Positions 48,701 through 60,426 of a DNA stretch of 64,000 bases are shown in pieces. Origin of the DNA: Hanleya hanleyi (Eukaryota; Mollusca; Polyplacophora; Lepidopleurida; Hanleyidae); the NCBI GenBank assembly GCA_036873755.1, contig JAVTVY010025150.1, forward strand, positions 1 through 64,000. Direction: 5' to 3'. The notes beneath the pieces were generated by a model. The model ran no database searches. It saw nothing but the letters and a program-made list of their open reading frames with translations, and was not told the DNA's origin. The position numbers were made by a program, and so were the translations under genes. Each line of letters starts with the position of its first letter. The stretch's first letter is position 1.

Positions 48701-51700
48701 CGAACAGAATCCAATATGGTCGATGGCGGCCATCTTGGATTACGTACTTCAGTGAAAATCAATACCAATGGCCGTCTAACTGATGTGAAACACCTTCTCA
48801 AGTTTGAAGTCGATTGGTCGAATTGTTCTTGAGATATCGCGTTCACAAGATGTGGGACGGACAGAATCCAATATGGCCGATGGCGGCCATCTTGGATTAC
48901 GTACCTCAGTGAAAATCAATACCAATGGCCGTCTAAGTGATGTGAAGCACCTTCTCAAGTTTGAAGTCGATTGGTCGAATTGTTCTCAAGATATCGCGTT
49001 CACAAGATGTGGGACGGACGGACGGACGGAAGGACGGACGGCTAGCATTTCCAAGTCCTCCCACCACTTCGTGGCGGAGGACAAAAAAACACTTTTATTC
49101 GTCAAACTGGCAATGTCAATTGTCCTGCATGGCTGGTCAAAGTCTCCTGCTCGACCATGCTTCCATTATCGCCGAACACCATGCTCGCATTATTGCTGAC
49201 GTCATCATTATTGTGGGGAAATCCCTGAACTGGGATTCCCCGACAGGATCGTTCTGGCGCACATGCCAAATTGTTGTAGCAAACGATGCTGATCTGATAT
49301 TTTACAGCTAGCTGCCACCCGAAACAGAACAAAAATGGTACACTAGACATTGATGTACAAAATGTAAGAAGCTGCAATTACTGTTGAACTGCAAAACCAC
49401 GGACAAACAAGTTTAGACTCAGAAATTGACCTTTGCAACAACAACAACGTCGCATCTGACGATCACTTCTCAATGAAAAATGACCATTTCCAAGGCCCTT
49501 CCAAGGTTATAAAATAAACAATATTGGGTGGTTGATTCTCCTAATTATAATTGAGAGGCATAGATTTATTTGCTTGGATTTTCAACACAAGACCTCTGAT
49601 TTTGTTTTTTTTCCTAAGAAATATTGAAGGTATCATTTTTTTGTGTATTCATTTTGGGTGCATGCCTGTACATTTTACAGAGAGAGAGATTTATTTGCAC
49701 AATTACACCCTGCTGGGGCCAAAGGCAATACATACATGTACAATACAAAAGATGCTTCTGCAAGCAGTACCGTATACAAAAATATAATGTGACATAACTA
49801 AACGCAGCTAGATAATGCTGTGGATATCCTTGGAGGTACTAAAAAGTTGTTGTGAAGCAATTTTGATGGGTTTTTTTTTTCTTTTCAGCCAAAGCAAATC
49901 TTGCGTACATAAATTCGACAAAGTTAATCATTCTGGCAAATTTATTTCATTTTAGCTAATAATAATTCTAAGCAACTATTCCTCATCATACAGTTGTAAG
50001 CTGTGTTGATAGTGCATGTAGTAGGTTATTTTGTAGTGCTGATTACGAAATTGGCCGCTGAGACCCGATATTTTTGTCAGGCATCCCATTCCAAATGTCA
50101 GGTACCAAGTTATTGATGCCTGCCAAAGTGTCAGGCACCAGTGAAAAAATTATTTCCAGGCTTGGAGTACACTAAGAGCAATGCCCCATAATATGTTGAT
50201 CTGCATTCTAAAAAGTGTATGGACATGATGGAAGAGATATCGTGTGGATTGAAATGGTCTGGCACATTTGGGTCCACTCGAATGACAAGGCCAGCCAGCG
50301 AAATTTGACCTTTGACAAATCTTTGGGGACTTTCACACACCGCTTCATATGTATGTGTCTGGTAGGATTACATGTATGTCTGTATTAAAAGCTTCATCAA
50401 AGTGTGGCAGTGGTCAATATAACGATAGTGGTCAATACTGACAATAGGAAGTTTATTATCCACTTTTTTTGCCCGGTTCTATCAGCCGTAGCCTTTGTCA
50501 GTGTTCTTCATTAAGTCAGCGAACAATCAGTGTTGCAGCCCAGGACAGCAGCAGAACAATGTGTTGCAGTCCAAGGACAGCAACAGAACAATCAGTGTTT
50601 CAGCCTCAGGACAGCAGCAGAACAATCAGGGTTGCAGCTCCAGGAGAGCAGTCAGGGCCTGATACAGGCCGTTTATAAGAAACATTTTTTTTTTTAGCAA
50701 ATTCCCTCTCTGGACAAGCTGAAACCAAAACTAATGCAAGTTCTGTTGCTAAATATAAAGTTGTCAGGCTGTATTTAGACCATTTAATACTCCCACAGCT
50801 TCCATGGGCTTCGACAGCCCTGCATCGCAGCCTATTGCACTATAACTTACCACACTCTGCGCTGCTTGTGGGTGCCCAAACTAAAAGTCTAGATCAGGCC
50901 CTGGCAGCAAACAATCATTGTTGCAAACAGAGGTCGAAAATCACGCTCGTCATGTCGCCAACGGCGAATAGAAATGAGAACTCGGCGAATAAAAATTTTC
51001 TCTAGTCGCATATATGGCGACAGGAAAATTCTAGTTGTTGCCTAAATGTCGAATAAATTGTTGTCCTCCAGTATCGTTTATCGCCACCTGCTCAGTGCTA
51101 CGTGTCTGTCTAGAGTGTACCCAGCCCATTCAAATGATTCATTTGTTCTTTCTCAGCATTGCTGTAATTTATTTTGACCACTGAGTGCACCCAACGCGTG
51201 CGACCTTGCTGGACTGAGTGCATGTTGTTATGGTATCGAGAGCCGGAGTTTATTTATAGCTACAACATGTTGTCAGATTCTGAATCTTTGGTACTGCATG
51301 TACCAAGCTCTTCCAGGCATTCATTTACGTTCTGCTTCGCGCCTCTCCATTTAGTGCTGTAAGGGTCTCACAGACTTTGCCAGAGTTGCCCCAAGGTCAT
51401 CTGTTGCCACAGTAAACGAACATGACGACCGTCTAACAGGGCAAATTAATATCAGCTGCGATTCATCAATATATATTTCCGCACATGTAGTTCTAGGATT
51501 ATTTGTCAAAAAGCTGCCTTCAAACAGTGTGACAGTGATGTTTTGAAATAAAAAATTTAATATATGTTGAGTATATTTCAAGATAAATATACGTTTTGCG
51601 ATCAGTAAAACAGTTAGACGGAACAGTTCTTGGTTTTTACAGGAATCCTGTAAAAAATGGCAAGACACGTACAGGGGTAAATGCAGCGTAGCGCAAAGCA

Positions 51701-54164
51701 CCCTGGGAGAGGATGTGCATGTACATGTAGGCCTATCTTCCGCCGCATGATGGCTTTCAGACAAACCACACTCGCCGGGTTTTTTAACCACCGACCGATG
51801 CAAATCGAAGTGATATACCTTTAGTAATATAATGACGGAACTGTGTCGATGTGGTGTATATATGCACACTTTGGAGTTTGACAATAATAAACAAGTCAGT
51901 TATTGAAGTACAGACGGTCTTGGTTGACCCAATCTTTCAAGCTCGGGTATAAACGAAGTGAATTGAGAATTACTCAGTCCACTGGAGTAAAACTAACGTG
52001 TCAGGTTTGATGAATATATCTTATTGCCCAGATCATTGAGGAGATTCTTGGCTTTTGAAGCAGAATAATCGTCCTTGAGATGTATATGAGAGTCAAGAAG
52101 AAAAGCAACAAAATTGTTCTTACGTTTTCAAACATTTCATGGTAAACGAAAATTTAGCATCAATGCATAAATAGCCAGTCAAAACAGCTATTCTACCTGG
52201 GACAGCTGCAGCTATTAATAGGTTGTCAAGGGAGATAACCTACTACAAGCATTCTTGCTCTACCAACACAGTGGAATAGCACAGCTGAGGCAACTGCGTG
52301 ATCACTAAATAGCTCAACCTTCGGCGAGTGAAAAAATATCTCCTCGCCAACCTGGCGAATAATTTGTTATGTCTGGTAGCCAACTGGCTAAGGAAAAAAA
52401 ATTTAAATTTCGACCACTGCAAACCCAGGACAGCAGCAGAACAATCAATGTTGCAGCCCCAGGACAGAATCAGAAAAGTCAGTGCTGCAGCCCCAGAACA
52501 GCAGCAGAACAATCCGGGTTGCAGCTCCAGGACAGCAGCAGACAATCAGTGTTGCAAACCCAGGACAGCAACAGACAATCAGTGTTGCAGCCCTGGGACA
52601 GCAGCATACAATCAGGGCTGCAGCCCCTGTACAGCAGCATACAGTCAGTGTTGCAGCCCCAGGACAACAGAAAATTAGGGTTTCAGCCCCTGGACAGCAA
52701 CAGACAATGATGGTTGCAACCCCAGGACAGTAACTGATAATCAGTGTAGCAACTCCTGGACAACAGCATACAATCAGTGTTGCCGCCCTAGGACAACAGA
52801 AAATCAGGGTTTCAGCCCCTGGACAGCAACAGACAATCAGGGCAGCAGCCCCAGGACAGCAGCAGAGAATCAGTGTTGCAGTCCCAGGACAGCAGCAGAC
52901 AATCAGTGTTACAGTCCAAGGACAGCAACAGACAATCAGGGTTGCAGCCCCAGGACAGCATCAGACAATCAGTGTTACAGCCCAAGGATAGCAACAGTAA
53001 ATCAGGGTTGCAGTCCCAGGATGACAGCAGCAGACAATCAGTGTTCCAGTCACAGGATGACAGCAGCAGACAATCAGTGCTACAGTCCCAGGATAGCAAC
53101 AGACAATCAGGATTGCAGTCCCAGGACAGCAGCAGACAATCAGTGTTACAGTCCCAGGATAGCAACAGACAGTCAGGGTTGCAGCCCCAGGACAGCAGCA
53201 TACAATCAGTGTGCAGTCCCAGGACAGCAGCAGACAATCAGTGTTGCAGTCCCAGGACAGCAGCAGACAATCAGTTTTAATCTGTGTTGCAGTATCTTGT
53301 CAGTGAGATAACCTACAGTTCGCAGTTAAACCTAGAATACTTTGTATTTTGCCAGATGAAAATTTTTATAAATCATGCAGTTTTATATTAATTATTTAGG
53401 AAATAATGTTTTCATAGGCGTGCTCAATAGTTATTTGACACATGGTTAGGTATGGGGAAGTTTTAGGGCAAGGGCTATAGCACTACTTAAAATGATTATC
53501 AACAATGATTAGAACCAAAGGTTGAAAAATAGTGTAAAATTTGTTAACCTTTCTCTCCTATTTGCCATGTTTGTTACAATATTCTTCATGTGTGCCAATT
53601 GGCAACGTGCCAAGTTCAATGGACAAGTTTCCATGTATATGGTCACTCACTGGGGAGTGATTCTCCCACCAGACTGTGAAACATACATTGATTATGTCTA
53701 TTTGTGTCACTTTGTTAATCAATTTCATGATGGAAACAACAGTTAAAGATGAGATAGAAATTCCATCTGGTAATTTTATTCGTTTCTTTATTTAATTGTA
53801 TGGAAGCAGACGGCATTTTTGACCATTCCTCACACGCCTTGTAAAATAGAATCTCCCAAATGAAAACCTGCATTTGACATGTGTATATTTCACACAACCG
53901 TGCTAAAACGTTCCAGATAGATGCATGGTTAACATTTCGTTTTAGGCACAAGTGTTATAGAGCAAGTGTTAGATAATTTACCTCTTCATTACAAAGTTTG
54001 CTGAGTTCCTTCTTGATGGGGTCTATGAGCTGAATCTGACCAGCAGTAAAGCCCACGAGCAGTAACACGCTATCACTGGTAATGTTGAACTTATTAAAAT
54101 CATGGCAGGTAGGAAAGGTGCCTCGGTATGCTCGTTTGTCGATGGGCTTCGTTAAATCTGCAGC
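35379..54164 (-). CDS. WDR20: WDR20-like WD40 protein; partial, 5' exon outside the window
   Basis: WDR20 is a WD40-repeat partner that stimulates the USP12/USP46 deubiquitinases. Two exons are present: 54164-53982 and 36710-35379, joined phase 0 to phase 0 (NEE/RLIDK). Together they give 504 residues; the N-terminal part (about 80 residues in vertebrate WDR20) is not found up to 64000, so exon 1 lies beyond the window. WD repeats are visible at [68 protein letters not shown] and the terminal LTSLVFREECIVTACQEGYV. A Ser/Thr-rich disordered insert interrupts the repeats, and a KKDKDNHDKKEHKRN basic stretch precedes the last one, as in vertebrate homologues. The intron between the two exons is 17.3 kb and filled with mobile elements. 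Confidence 0.93.
36711..38707. other. WDR20 intron sequence without recognised genes
   Basis: Includes an 85-codon + strand ORF at 38223-38480 with many cysteines (CIRPDC, ECCRGRSC) that I could not assign, and no clear splice context. Confidence 0.4.
38708..38812. repeat. Foldback of taccagtcttttgcg
   Basis: taccagtcttttgcgtatac and its inverse at about 38781-38807 form a 22-bp stem with a ~50-bp loop. Confidence 0.8.
38930..39060. repeat. Paired tgatcaaatttattagaaca repeat, locus 3
   Basis: accacatttattagaacag and gtgatcaaatttatcagaaa about 70 bp apart, followed by tgtcctcaaa as in locus 1. Confidence 0.65.
39519..40194. mobile_element. Large foldback element with 135-bp arms
   Basis: Left arm 39519-39653 and right arm 40061-40194 are inverted copies (gagtttgcggtaagtcccca at each outer end, ctgcacgatcattgcgta at each inner end). 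A second palindrome nests inside at 39680-39770 (gaacaccaacaac ... gttgttggtgttc). Both arms carry a gcg/gtaagt donor-like sequence. A 156-codon + strand ORF (39680-40150) crosses the element but is Asn/Gln-rich and unassigned. Confidence 0.75.
40430..40810 (+). repeat. Dispersed repeat, copy 1
   Basis: Inverse of 51345-51725: shares cccagggtgctttgcgctac, acaggattcttgtaaaaacc / the equivalent, and cggtcgccatgttcgtt. Possibly part of a larger transposon; one copy lies inside the hAT-like element at 50928-52419. Confidence 0.7.
40853..41534 (-). mobile_element. AGGTCA tandem-repeat element copy 2, proximal part
   Basis: Inverse of 6100-6360 (caagagcccaaggggcttca, atacgcccatttatctg, gtagctagcaatccagagaa). 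It is interrupted at 41534 by the hAT-like insertion and continues at 43657. Confidence 0.8.
41963..42813. mobile_element. Non-autonomous piggyBac-like element nested in the hAT-like element
   Basis: Perfect 13-bp inverted ends CCCTTGTCCTGTC flanked by TTAA (41959-41962, 42814-42817). 851 bp, no transposase. Confidence 0.85.
42820..42965. repeat. Cluster of ttgagtttt motifs
   Basis: aaaattgagttttgggg, aaattgagactttt, aaatgagtttttat and aaaactgagtt around a gcgcgccaaacacgcgcg palindrome; inverse counterpart of the 7533 and 10208 clusters. Confidence 0.6.
43657..44886 (-). mobile_element. AGGTCA tandem-repeat element copy 2, distal part
   Basis: Tandem units in inverse orientation (gtcacagtgaccttgacc, cacatcgtgtcccc), then a ggacggacggacac microsatellite and the hairpin ccgcctttttggcgg at the end. 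Mirrors 1-185 plus 4892-6060. Confidence 0.8.
44900..47740. other. WDR20 intron sequence
   Basis: 45290-45520 resembles 60620-60720 and 61320-61380 (gctgcaatatatgcc, atccctcgagctattgca, gaaactgtgatcgcaaaa), part of the same dispersed repeat family. No exon recognised. Confidence 0.5.
47748..49088. mobile_element. Pearl-like tandem-repeat element, copy 2
   Basis: Same layout and orientation as 23112-24745: aacaagctgagtagctagca start, unique 5' module, 157-bp units, (GGAC)n tail, terminal ccaccacttcgtggcgg hairpin. One internal unit is truncated at 48484. Confidence 0.8.
49100..50470. other. WDR20 intron sequence with a dispersed repeat
   Basis: 50074-50148 is the second copy of the 11268-11345 repeat. 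Otherwise nothing recognised. Confidence 0.5.
50525..50665 (+). repeat. Left part of a 33-bp minisatellite
   Basis: Units of cagcccaggacagcagcaga followed by acaatcagtgttg; the same array resumes at 52420 after a transposon insertion. Confidence 0.85.
50928..52419. mobile_element. hAT-like element inserted in the 33-bp minisatellite
   Basis: Inverted ends CAGAGGTCGAAA / CAGTGGTCGAAA; flanks gcaaa|CAG and CTG|caaac allow a 4-6 bp target duplication. The uninterrupted unit gttgcaaacccaggac at 52552 shows the empty site. Subterminal GGCGAATA / GGCGAGT boxes occur at both ends. It contains the repeat 51345-51725; the - strand 177-codon ORF (51351-51884) has no transposase features. Confidence 0.8.
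51345..51725 (-). repeat. Dispersed repeat, copy 2
   Basis: Inverse partner of 40430-40810. Confidence 0.7.
52420..53285 (+). repeat. 33-bp minisatellite, about 25 units
   Basis: Consensus cagccccaggacagcagcag plus acaatcagtgttg, 33 bp (11 codons), so several frames stay open on both strands; those ORFs are consequences of the period. Some units have 3-bp or 1-bp changes. Confidence 0.95.
53982..54164 (-). CDS. WDR20: WDR20 internal exon
   Basis: 61 codons between acceptor tttcag (54170-54165) and donor gtaaat (from 53981). Translates to AADLTKPIDKRAYRGTFPTC, then HDFNKF, LLLVGFTAGQIQLIDPIKKE and LSKLCNEE, a clear match to the WDR20 segment just before the RLIDK block of the 3' exon. Phase 0 at both ends. 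Confidence 0.93.
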
Positions 54165-55890
54165 CTGAAAAATCAGAAATTAAATCAGTATCATAAAACA
54201 GATTCTGTGAAGATTCACTCCATGGCAATTCTGGGTAACTTGCTTTCACTAATCTTCAGTGCGACTTCACTGAAAATGTTTTTAAAGGGCCTCAATTCCA
54301 CTGCAACTGAACTTCATTCAGATTTCAGTCAAGGAAAATATCACAATAACAGAAATAGTTATGCTGCCCAAGCTCACCAATTTCTCACATAAAAGGAATA
54401 TGAGGAGTTCAGTCCAGTGTAGTCTGTAGTTTTTAAGGAGAGGCCTCTCTATAACTCATCCAACTTTTCCCCCAGGCGAGTTATTGATCACCCTCCTGTA
54501 AAATGAAAATGTATCGGATAGTGTCACCAAGAGTGAATTACTACCGCAATACAGTGATCACTTTCACTATAGAATCTGAATGTGTGGGAGACTGATCAAC
54601 AGCTCTCGTAGTTTGAAAAAAAATATGGGGGAGTGATACCAAATATGGGGGAGTGATACCAAATATGGGGTGATACCAAATATGGGGGAGTGATACCAAA
54701 TATGGGGGAGTGATACCAAATAAGACAATCAGTCTCGCAATAGAACATCTAATAGAGTGATCGACTGCCACTGATCGCCTGAATCCTCACGTACCAGCAA
54801 TGTTCAGTATAGAAGCTCTAGATGACGTGCTCACCTGGTGACCTTCATCGTGTAATCAGCCTAAATCATTCCTAAGTGTTCACAATGGAGAGTAGTAGTC
54901 CATCATATATATTACACGTAGTAGTTTGCTTATGACCCGGCCCCAATTTTGCACCCCCTCCTCCCTGACCGATGATTCATTTACACAAGCTGTTTTAGCT
55001 TATTTATGCTGCCAAGTTCATTCATGATTCAAACATTGACAATGATATATTTATATATTCTGCAAACAGAATTAACATTTCACAGGTCGGCTGGATTCAA
55101 CACATTACCTCGTGCCCAACTAAAAATATGAATAAAAATAAAATCCACCCACTCTTCCCCTCCACAGTTGATAAAGAAGAATTAAGTTTAATGAGCCTCA
55201 CGACTGGTCCGAAGTGTGAACAAATTTGATAGTTGGTTATGACCAAAACTTGTATGGCGAGTCCCCAATGAGGCAGGATAGACCAAACCATACATGGGCT
55301 ATGGCACAACATTAATTTTAGGTCATAGTGATGATAATGGATTACCGTCATTTTGTCCATTCGCCATGTGGTCATATGTTACTATCATATCTTTTCACAA
55401 ATGGGACCAATCATAACCGGCACTGTGGACTATTCTCCAATGTGGAAAATTACATATTTTCGAGACTGATGCAAGAAGGCCTAAATCATATCCAAGAGAG
55501 CAGTGGACTGCTTACATGTGCGGTCATTCTCTCATGACAAAGCCTGGGACTATGTGTATCACTATCACTATTATACATGTCCTTTCCCTTAAAATAATTC
55601 CTTATTCGGCTGCATAATTGGGTAGTGATAAATATCATGGTTCATTACATAAAATAAATTCCTCTTCTGGTCTGAAAATAATAACTTAGATCTGAACGGT
55701 ACCCAACACTGATAGCAGTAGCAGGTGCACTGAGATGCAGTTCGTGTAGCAGTTCATTCATTCTCTCTTTTCCCTATCTCTTTAGCCCAGAAAATAATTG
55801 TTCAATCTAAAGTTGCAAAAACTATCATAGATATAAGCATAAATGGTCCTTTCTTGAAAATGAAATTGATCCATATTGATCATATTCACA
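54165..55890. other. WDR20 intron sequence
   Basis: Holds the 20-bp minisatellite at 54621; no exon recognised. Confidence 0.5.
54621..54722. repeat. 20-bp minisatellite
   Basis: aaatatgggggagtgatacc five times, the third shortened by 3 bp. Confidence 0.95.
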
Positions 55891-55897
55891 CCAATTA

Positions 55898-56215
55898 GGG
55901 AGCGTAGCAAAAATCGGAACGTTCCAACGGAACATTTGCGTCGAGTATTGGATGCAACCATGTTCCATTTTCAGCTACTGGAATGTTCCACATTAGAGAA
56001 ACGTTCCCCTTGAAAGTTCTGCACAGAGGGAATGTTGTTTTAGATACTAGAATGTTCGGGTGCATCAAAACGTTCAGGTGATTCAGAATGTTCGGGTGCC
56101 TTCATGCGAAAGTGGAACGTTCCTGACGAACGTATCGAGTTACTGGAACGCTCAACAGTGGGCATTCCCTTGTTCCACTGGTACAAAAATCGTGTTCCGA
56201 TTTTGCTACGCTCCC
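55898..56215. mobile_element. PIF/Harbinger-like MITE rich in GAACGTTC
   Basis: 22-bp inverted ends GGGAGCGTAGCAAAA(A)TCGGAAC flanked by TTA (55895-55897, 56216-56218). GGAACGTTCC, GAATGTTC and related palindromic boxes recur about ten times inside 318 bp. Confidence 0.8.
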
Positions 56216-56219
56216 TTAT

Positions 56220-58880
56220 CAATAGTTACAAACCCAGCCCCAAGTTTAAGAGATGGAGAAGAGAGAATGAATGAACCGTTATGAGAATCATATCCCAGTG
56301 CACCTGCCGGCGCTATCTGCGCAGCTCTTTGTTAAAGGATTAACTTGAATTTTATGCAAATTTGTACTGTATGTGTAATCTGCAGAATATCAAAGGCATG
56401 ACGATAGTCGTTGAGAACTCACACAATGAAAGCGATTCTACTATAATTACAGCTACATGTGTAATTGATTACAACCTCCCATAATTAGTTGTAGTGGATC
56501 AAGTTAGAAAATGAGACTGGTACTTTGATGTAGACTATTACAGTACAGTTGCCTGTAAGTCCTTGAATTGGTAAAGACCAATATCATACAGGTATCAATA
56601 GCACTATCCTGCCTTACTCTTAGATCATTATCGTATGAATGAATGTGGTGAATGCTTTACGAAGTCCGTTTTCTCACCCAAACATCCTTGGGTGATCAAA
56701 TTATTTCAAACGGAAGGTTGACAAGAAAAACCGGACCTCATTTAACAGTGTTTCTTCTGCATTTTACAGTGATCAAATTCATCATATTTCGAGGCAAAAT
56801 CTGGGGGTGATTGAATGTTGACAGGGTGAATTAATCCACCTTTCCCAATTTAATTGAAGGACCAAAGGGTACATCGTTTACACTGACGAATAATTCCAGA
56901 ATTAACTTTTCGTACTTTCTCTCTCCTTCCTATCCTACAGTATAATGAGAATATAATGGCTAGACTTTCCTGGACTACATCTAGTGAGATAATTTGATAC
57001 ATATTTACACCAAAAACTCTGCACCATGCTGTAGATACAGGCAGGAGTGGAAGATTACAAACCACAAATTTACACTGTGAATCACACATCAATGCACCGT
57101 GTGGTCAGGCAAACCTATTTTCTAAGAATTAAAGTGGGACAGGGAGCTATTAGAGCAGTCACCCAATGAATTAACACAATAAACCAACAAATTAATAATA
57201 TGGTACACATGTACAGTAGAATGACATTGTGTGCCAATACATGTACAGGAGGGTGGTCTCAATGACACAGTATATTACACCAGGACCCTTCTCAATACAT
57301 GTAAGCCTGCATCACAACTCCACCAGTAATTCATGTGGCTGTGATATCTATGTCAATATATGAATGGAGGACAATTGGGGACATGATCATACCATATGTG
57401 CCAGGGAGAATGTCAGAGCGGCCCGGGTGTATAATGTATCCATGTGGAGAGTAGAATCATGCCATGACGCATGTTGAACACATGGGTTCGTCACAGGACA
57501 CAAGAAGTGTAACGATCAACCAACAATGCATTACACCAACATATTTTTTTACACCCGATAATATATGTCACAAAAAGAGAATTTATTTCTCTAATATAAT
57601 AATACAAGATAATATGAACTCGCCATAAGAGAATTAGTTAAATGTAATAATCTGATAACAGATGTATCAGCTATTTAAAACATATCACAGACAGTAGTAC
57701 CACCTCGGGATGCGAAACAATTATAAGTTTACGAGGGCCTACTTGCAAAGACAATTTGATATACACTTGTACGACACTAACAATGAGACCTTGCCATGAG
57801 AAAATGAAGGCGGGCTTTCAAATGCTCTCCTGGATCGGATTTTCTTGGTGAGCAGGAGAGCAAATGGACAAGAGTTCAATGTTAAACAATGCAAATATAA
57901 TGAGGATTTAGGGGAGCAATAATCTACTCTCCTAAAATTCATTTCAGGTGAGAGGGAGGTGAGCTTGAGCTTCTAGCAGATCAACCCTCATGGTGAAGCC
58001 TGAAAATAATTTATATCCAATGATTTTTAGGATGACATTTTCTTGGTGAAGCACACTAATATACTAGTGCCAGCCAGTCCCATGCGAGATGAACATGCGC
58101 ACTCAGATTTTGAAAATAATGTCCAAAATATATGCTGACAAACTTCAACATTAATCAACGTGCTTCAGGTCACCCACAGTTGTAGATCTATACAGTCTGT
58201 ATCTGACTAGCAAACTTCCGAAATTTCTACGGCTGTTGGGTCTACCTGTACATTTATATTCTCACTTACCTTGACAACACAGTAGCAGAAGACAGAGTAT
58301 TTGCTATCAAGGGTAGGCTTCCTTAATAAATATATGCCCCATTATTAATACAACATGCAAACACAGGTGATAGGATTTCCACCAGTGACACTACTACGTA
58401 ATTCATGAGCCATGATGTAATTGGGCTGCCATCAAATATACACATACGTGCAAACCTTCAATACAGACAGCCAGCCATGTTTAATCATAAATGTCTGCTG
58501 TGTTTGCATACAGATCTTGATCAAGGCCCTTGATTACAGGTGTAGCAAGTACATAATACATCAGCAGATCAGGATTCAGTTATAAAACGATGACACTTAT
58601 TTCATGTCTAATCTACTGATTGAAATCTGATAAAACACTTGTAAAATGTTAACTGCGGTTTGTTTGTAGATACAGGTAAGAAACAATGAATCACTAGAAT
58701 GAATAATTATACATGTATCTATTAGAAATGTAAATAAAGAACATGGCAGTGTGACTAACGTCACAGGACCCAAAAAGTAGGGTTTGATATGATTTGAGTG
58801 TGTACTTGAGAGATGACTTGGGGGCCCTATGTGCTACCTTGAGAGAATTTATAATTATATAGCAGTCTCTAATTGACAGT
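56220..58880. other. WDR20 intron sequence
   Basis: Contains the paired tgatcaaatt repeat at 56690-56835 (locus 4). Nothing else recognised. Confidence 0.5.
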
Positions 58881-58899
58881 GGGTACTATTAACTTTCCC

Positions 58900-59080
58900 A
58901 GATGTCACCGCTGGTGAGTCATTAGCGTAGCAACTATTATAGCCATCAGTTCCTATTACCCTGGACACTTATCAGCCCAGCAGTATAGCACAAGGTCACC
59001 CATCCAAGTCTTGACCGGGTTCAAAGTCGCTTAACTTAGCTGTTTTTACAAGAACCGGTGTCTCCAACATCATATGTACC
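58900..59080 (-). mobile_element. 5S-rRNA-derived SINE, copy 3
   Basis: - strand head CACCGGTTCTTGTAAAAACA, AAGTTAAGCGACTTTGAACC, ACTTGGATGGGTGACC, closely following eukaryotic 5S rRNA including its internal promoter; body ggctgataagtgtccagg shared with copy 2. Confidence 0.75.
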
Positions 59081-59517
59081 ATGACATTACTGAGCCAGTT
59101 GTTATATAGTAAAAGTGGTATGCTCGCACATTTGATCAGATTTATTTTTTTCCCCCCCGAGTTGTCAGTGCTATGCTACTGTAGCCCAGGAAATTCAGGA
59201 CAAGTAATTTTTTTCTTGTTTTGGGGCCATATGATTAGAAACCAACTCTGAGTACTGTACCTGTATAGATAGGATAATTGTGGTCACTACCTAAACACCT
59301 GTAAGTCTGTAGTAATAAGATCAGAGACCTGTCGGAGGAGCTGTATGATTTATAGTGATCAGGACGGTCAGTAATGCCATAGTGTAAACAAAAACCATTA
59401 TGGTGAGAGGATCAACCATGACAGTATAATTCCACTGATAGAGAAAACAAGCATGCACATATGGTGAAGATATTGTAAGCACCACACCCTTGACTATCTA
59501 CAATCCCTGATGGTATT

Positions 59518-60426
59518 CAGGGCTCTCATGGAAAAAATGAAGGCGAGTGACTTAAGCTCAGGTCACTCGCCTGAATTTAAGCTCAGGCAAGTAATTCCTG
59601 AGGCGAGTGAAATGCTACCGTAAAATTACTTCTACAACTAGAATCTTAAAATTATAGAGACTGACAAAAATTGTATGTTTTTTTCAAGTCAAAACCTTTA
59701 CTGCAACTGAACCAATTACACAAACAGTATTTTAGGTACGTTGATAGTTCTATCGGCTTTCCTTTGGGATTCTACATCATGCAATTTTCCGCTAACAGCT
59801 TGCTAACAGTGACAAAATTGTCAGGAACGAAATGAAAAGGCGTGCTTGACACCGGAATTGCGTGAGAGCAATGAAAAGCATGGACTTGATCGTGGGACGA
59901 AAGTCCGCGTAACAGCGAGAGTAAATCAAAATCAGAAATTAATGCTTAAAACGGAGTGATGTAATGTTAAACAAAATCGGAAACTAATGTTTAAAACGGC
60001 GTGATACCATGGTGGTTTGAGCCGTGGTGTTTGATGGATTTTATATTTGTAGAAATCATAACCCACGTCTCAAAACGTGTCTGTATGGAAATACAAGGGA
60101 GGCAACCAGTCTACCCATAACGGATCTGTAATTTCGTTCCGACACAGGGTTATACTTTTTGCACAAACACATGAAGCGGAAACGGCAGGAGGCCTTCCGA
60201 AATTGCTGAACAAGAAGATCTTTACAAAACAACGAATTTTATGACAGCTGAAGATGTCATTAAATTTTATTCTGACCTATGAAACATGCCAATGATGAAC
60301 AACAAGATATTTTGGAAGCCAAGAACTTGACAGCAACAGCTGAAGACGTCATTAAATTTTATTTTTTTATTTCAGGCGAGCGAGAGGCGCGCGCGAGTGA
60401 TCGCTCGCCTCTCCTGGAGAGCCCTG
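59518..60426. mobile_element. hAT-like element with 5-bp target duplication
   Basis: Inverted ends CAGGGCTCTCATGGA / CAGGGCTCTCCAGGA flanked by GTATT (59513-59517, 60427-60431). Subterminal aggcgagtga / ggcgagcga boxes at both ends. Two related gctgaagatgtcattaaatt segments lie near its right end. No transposase. Confidence 0.85.

Noticed and set aside
51351..51884. 177-codon - strand ORF
   Set aside because: Lies inside a hAT-like element and overlaps a dispersed repeat whose other copy (40430-40810) does not keep the frame; no domain recognised.
52812..53237. 141-codon Cys/Leu/Ser repeat ORF and the opposite-strand Gln/Ser-rich ORFs
   Set aside because: Direct consequence of a 33-bp minisatellite; open in several frames on both strands.
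58990..59075. Functional 5S rRNA gene
   Set aside because: Internal mismatches and missing 3' half; linked to a SINE body seen at two other loci.
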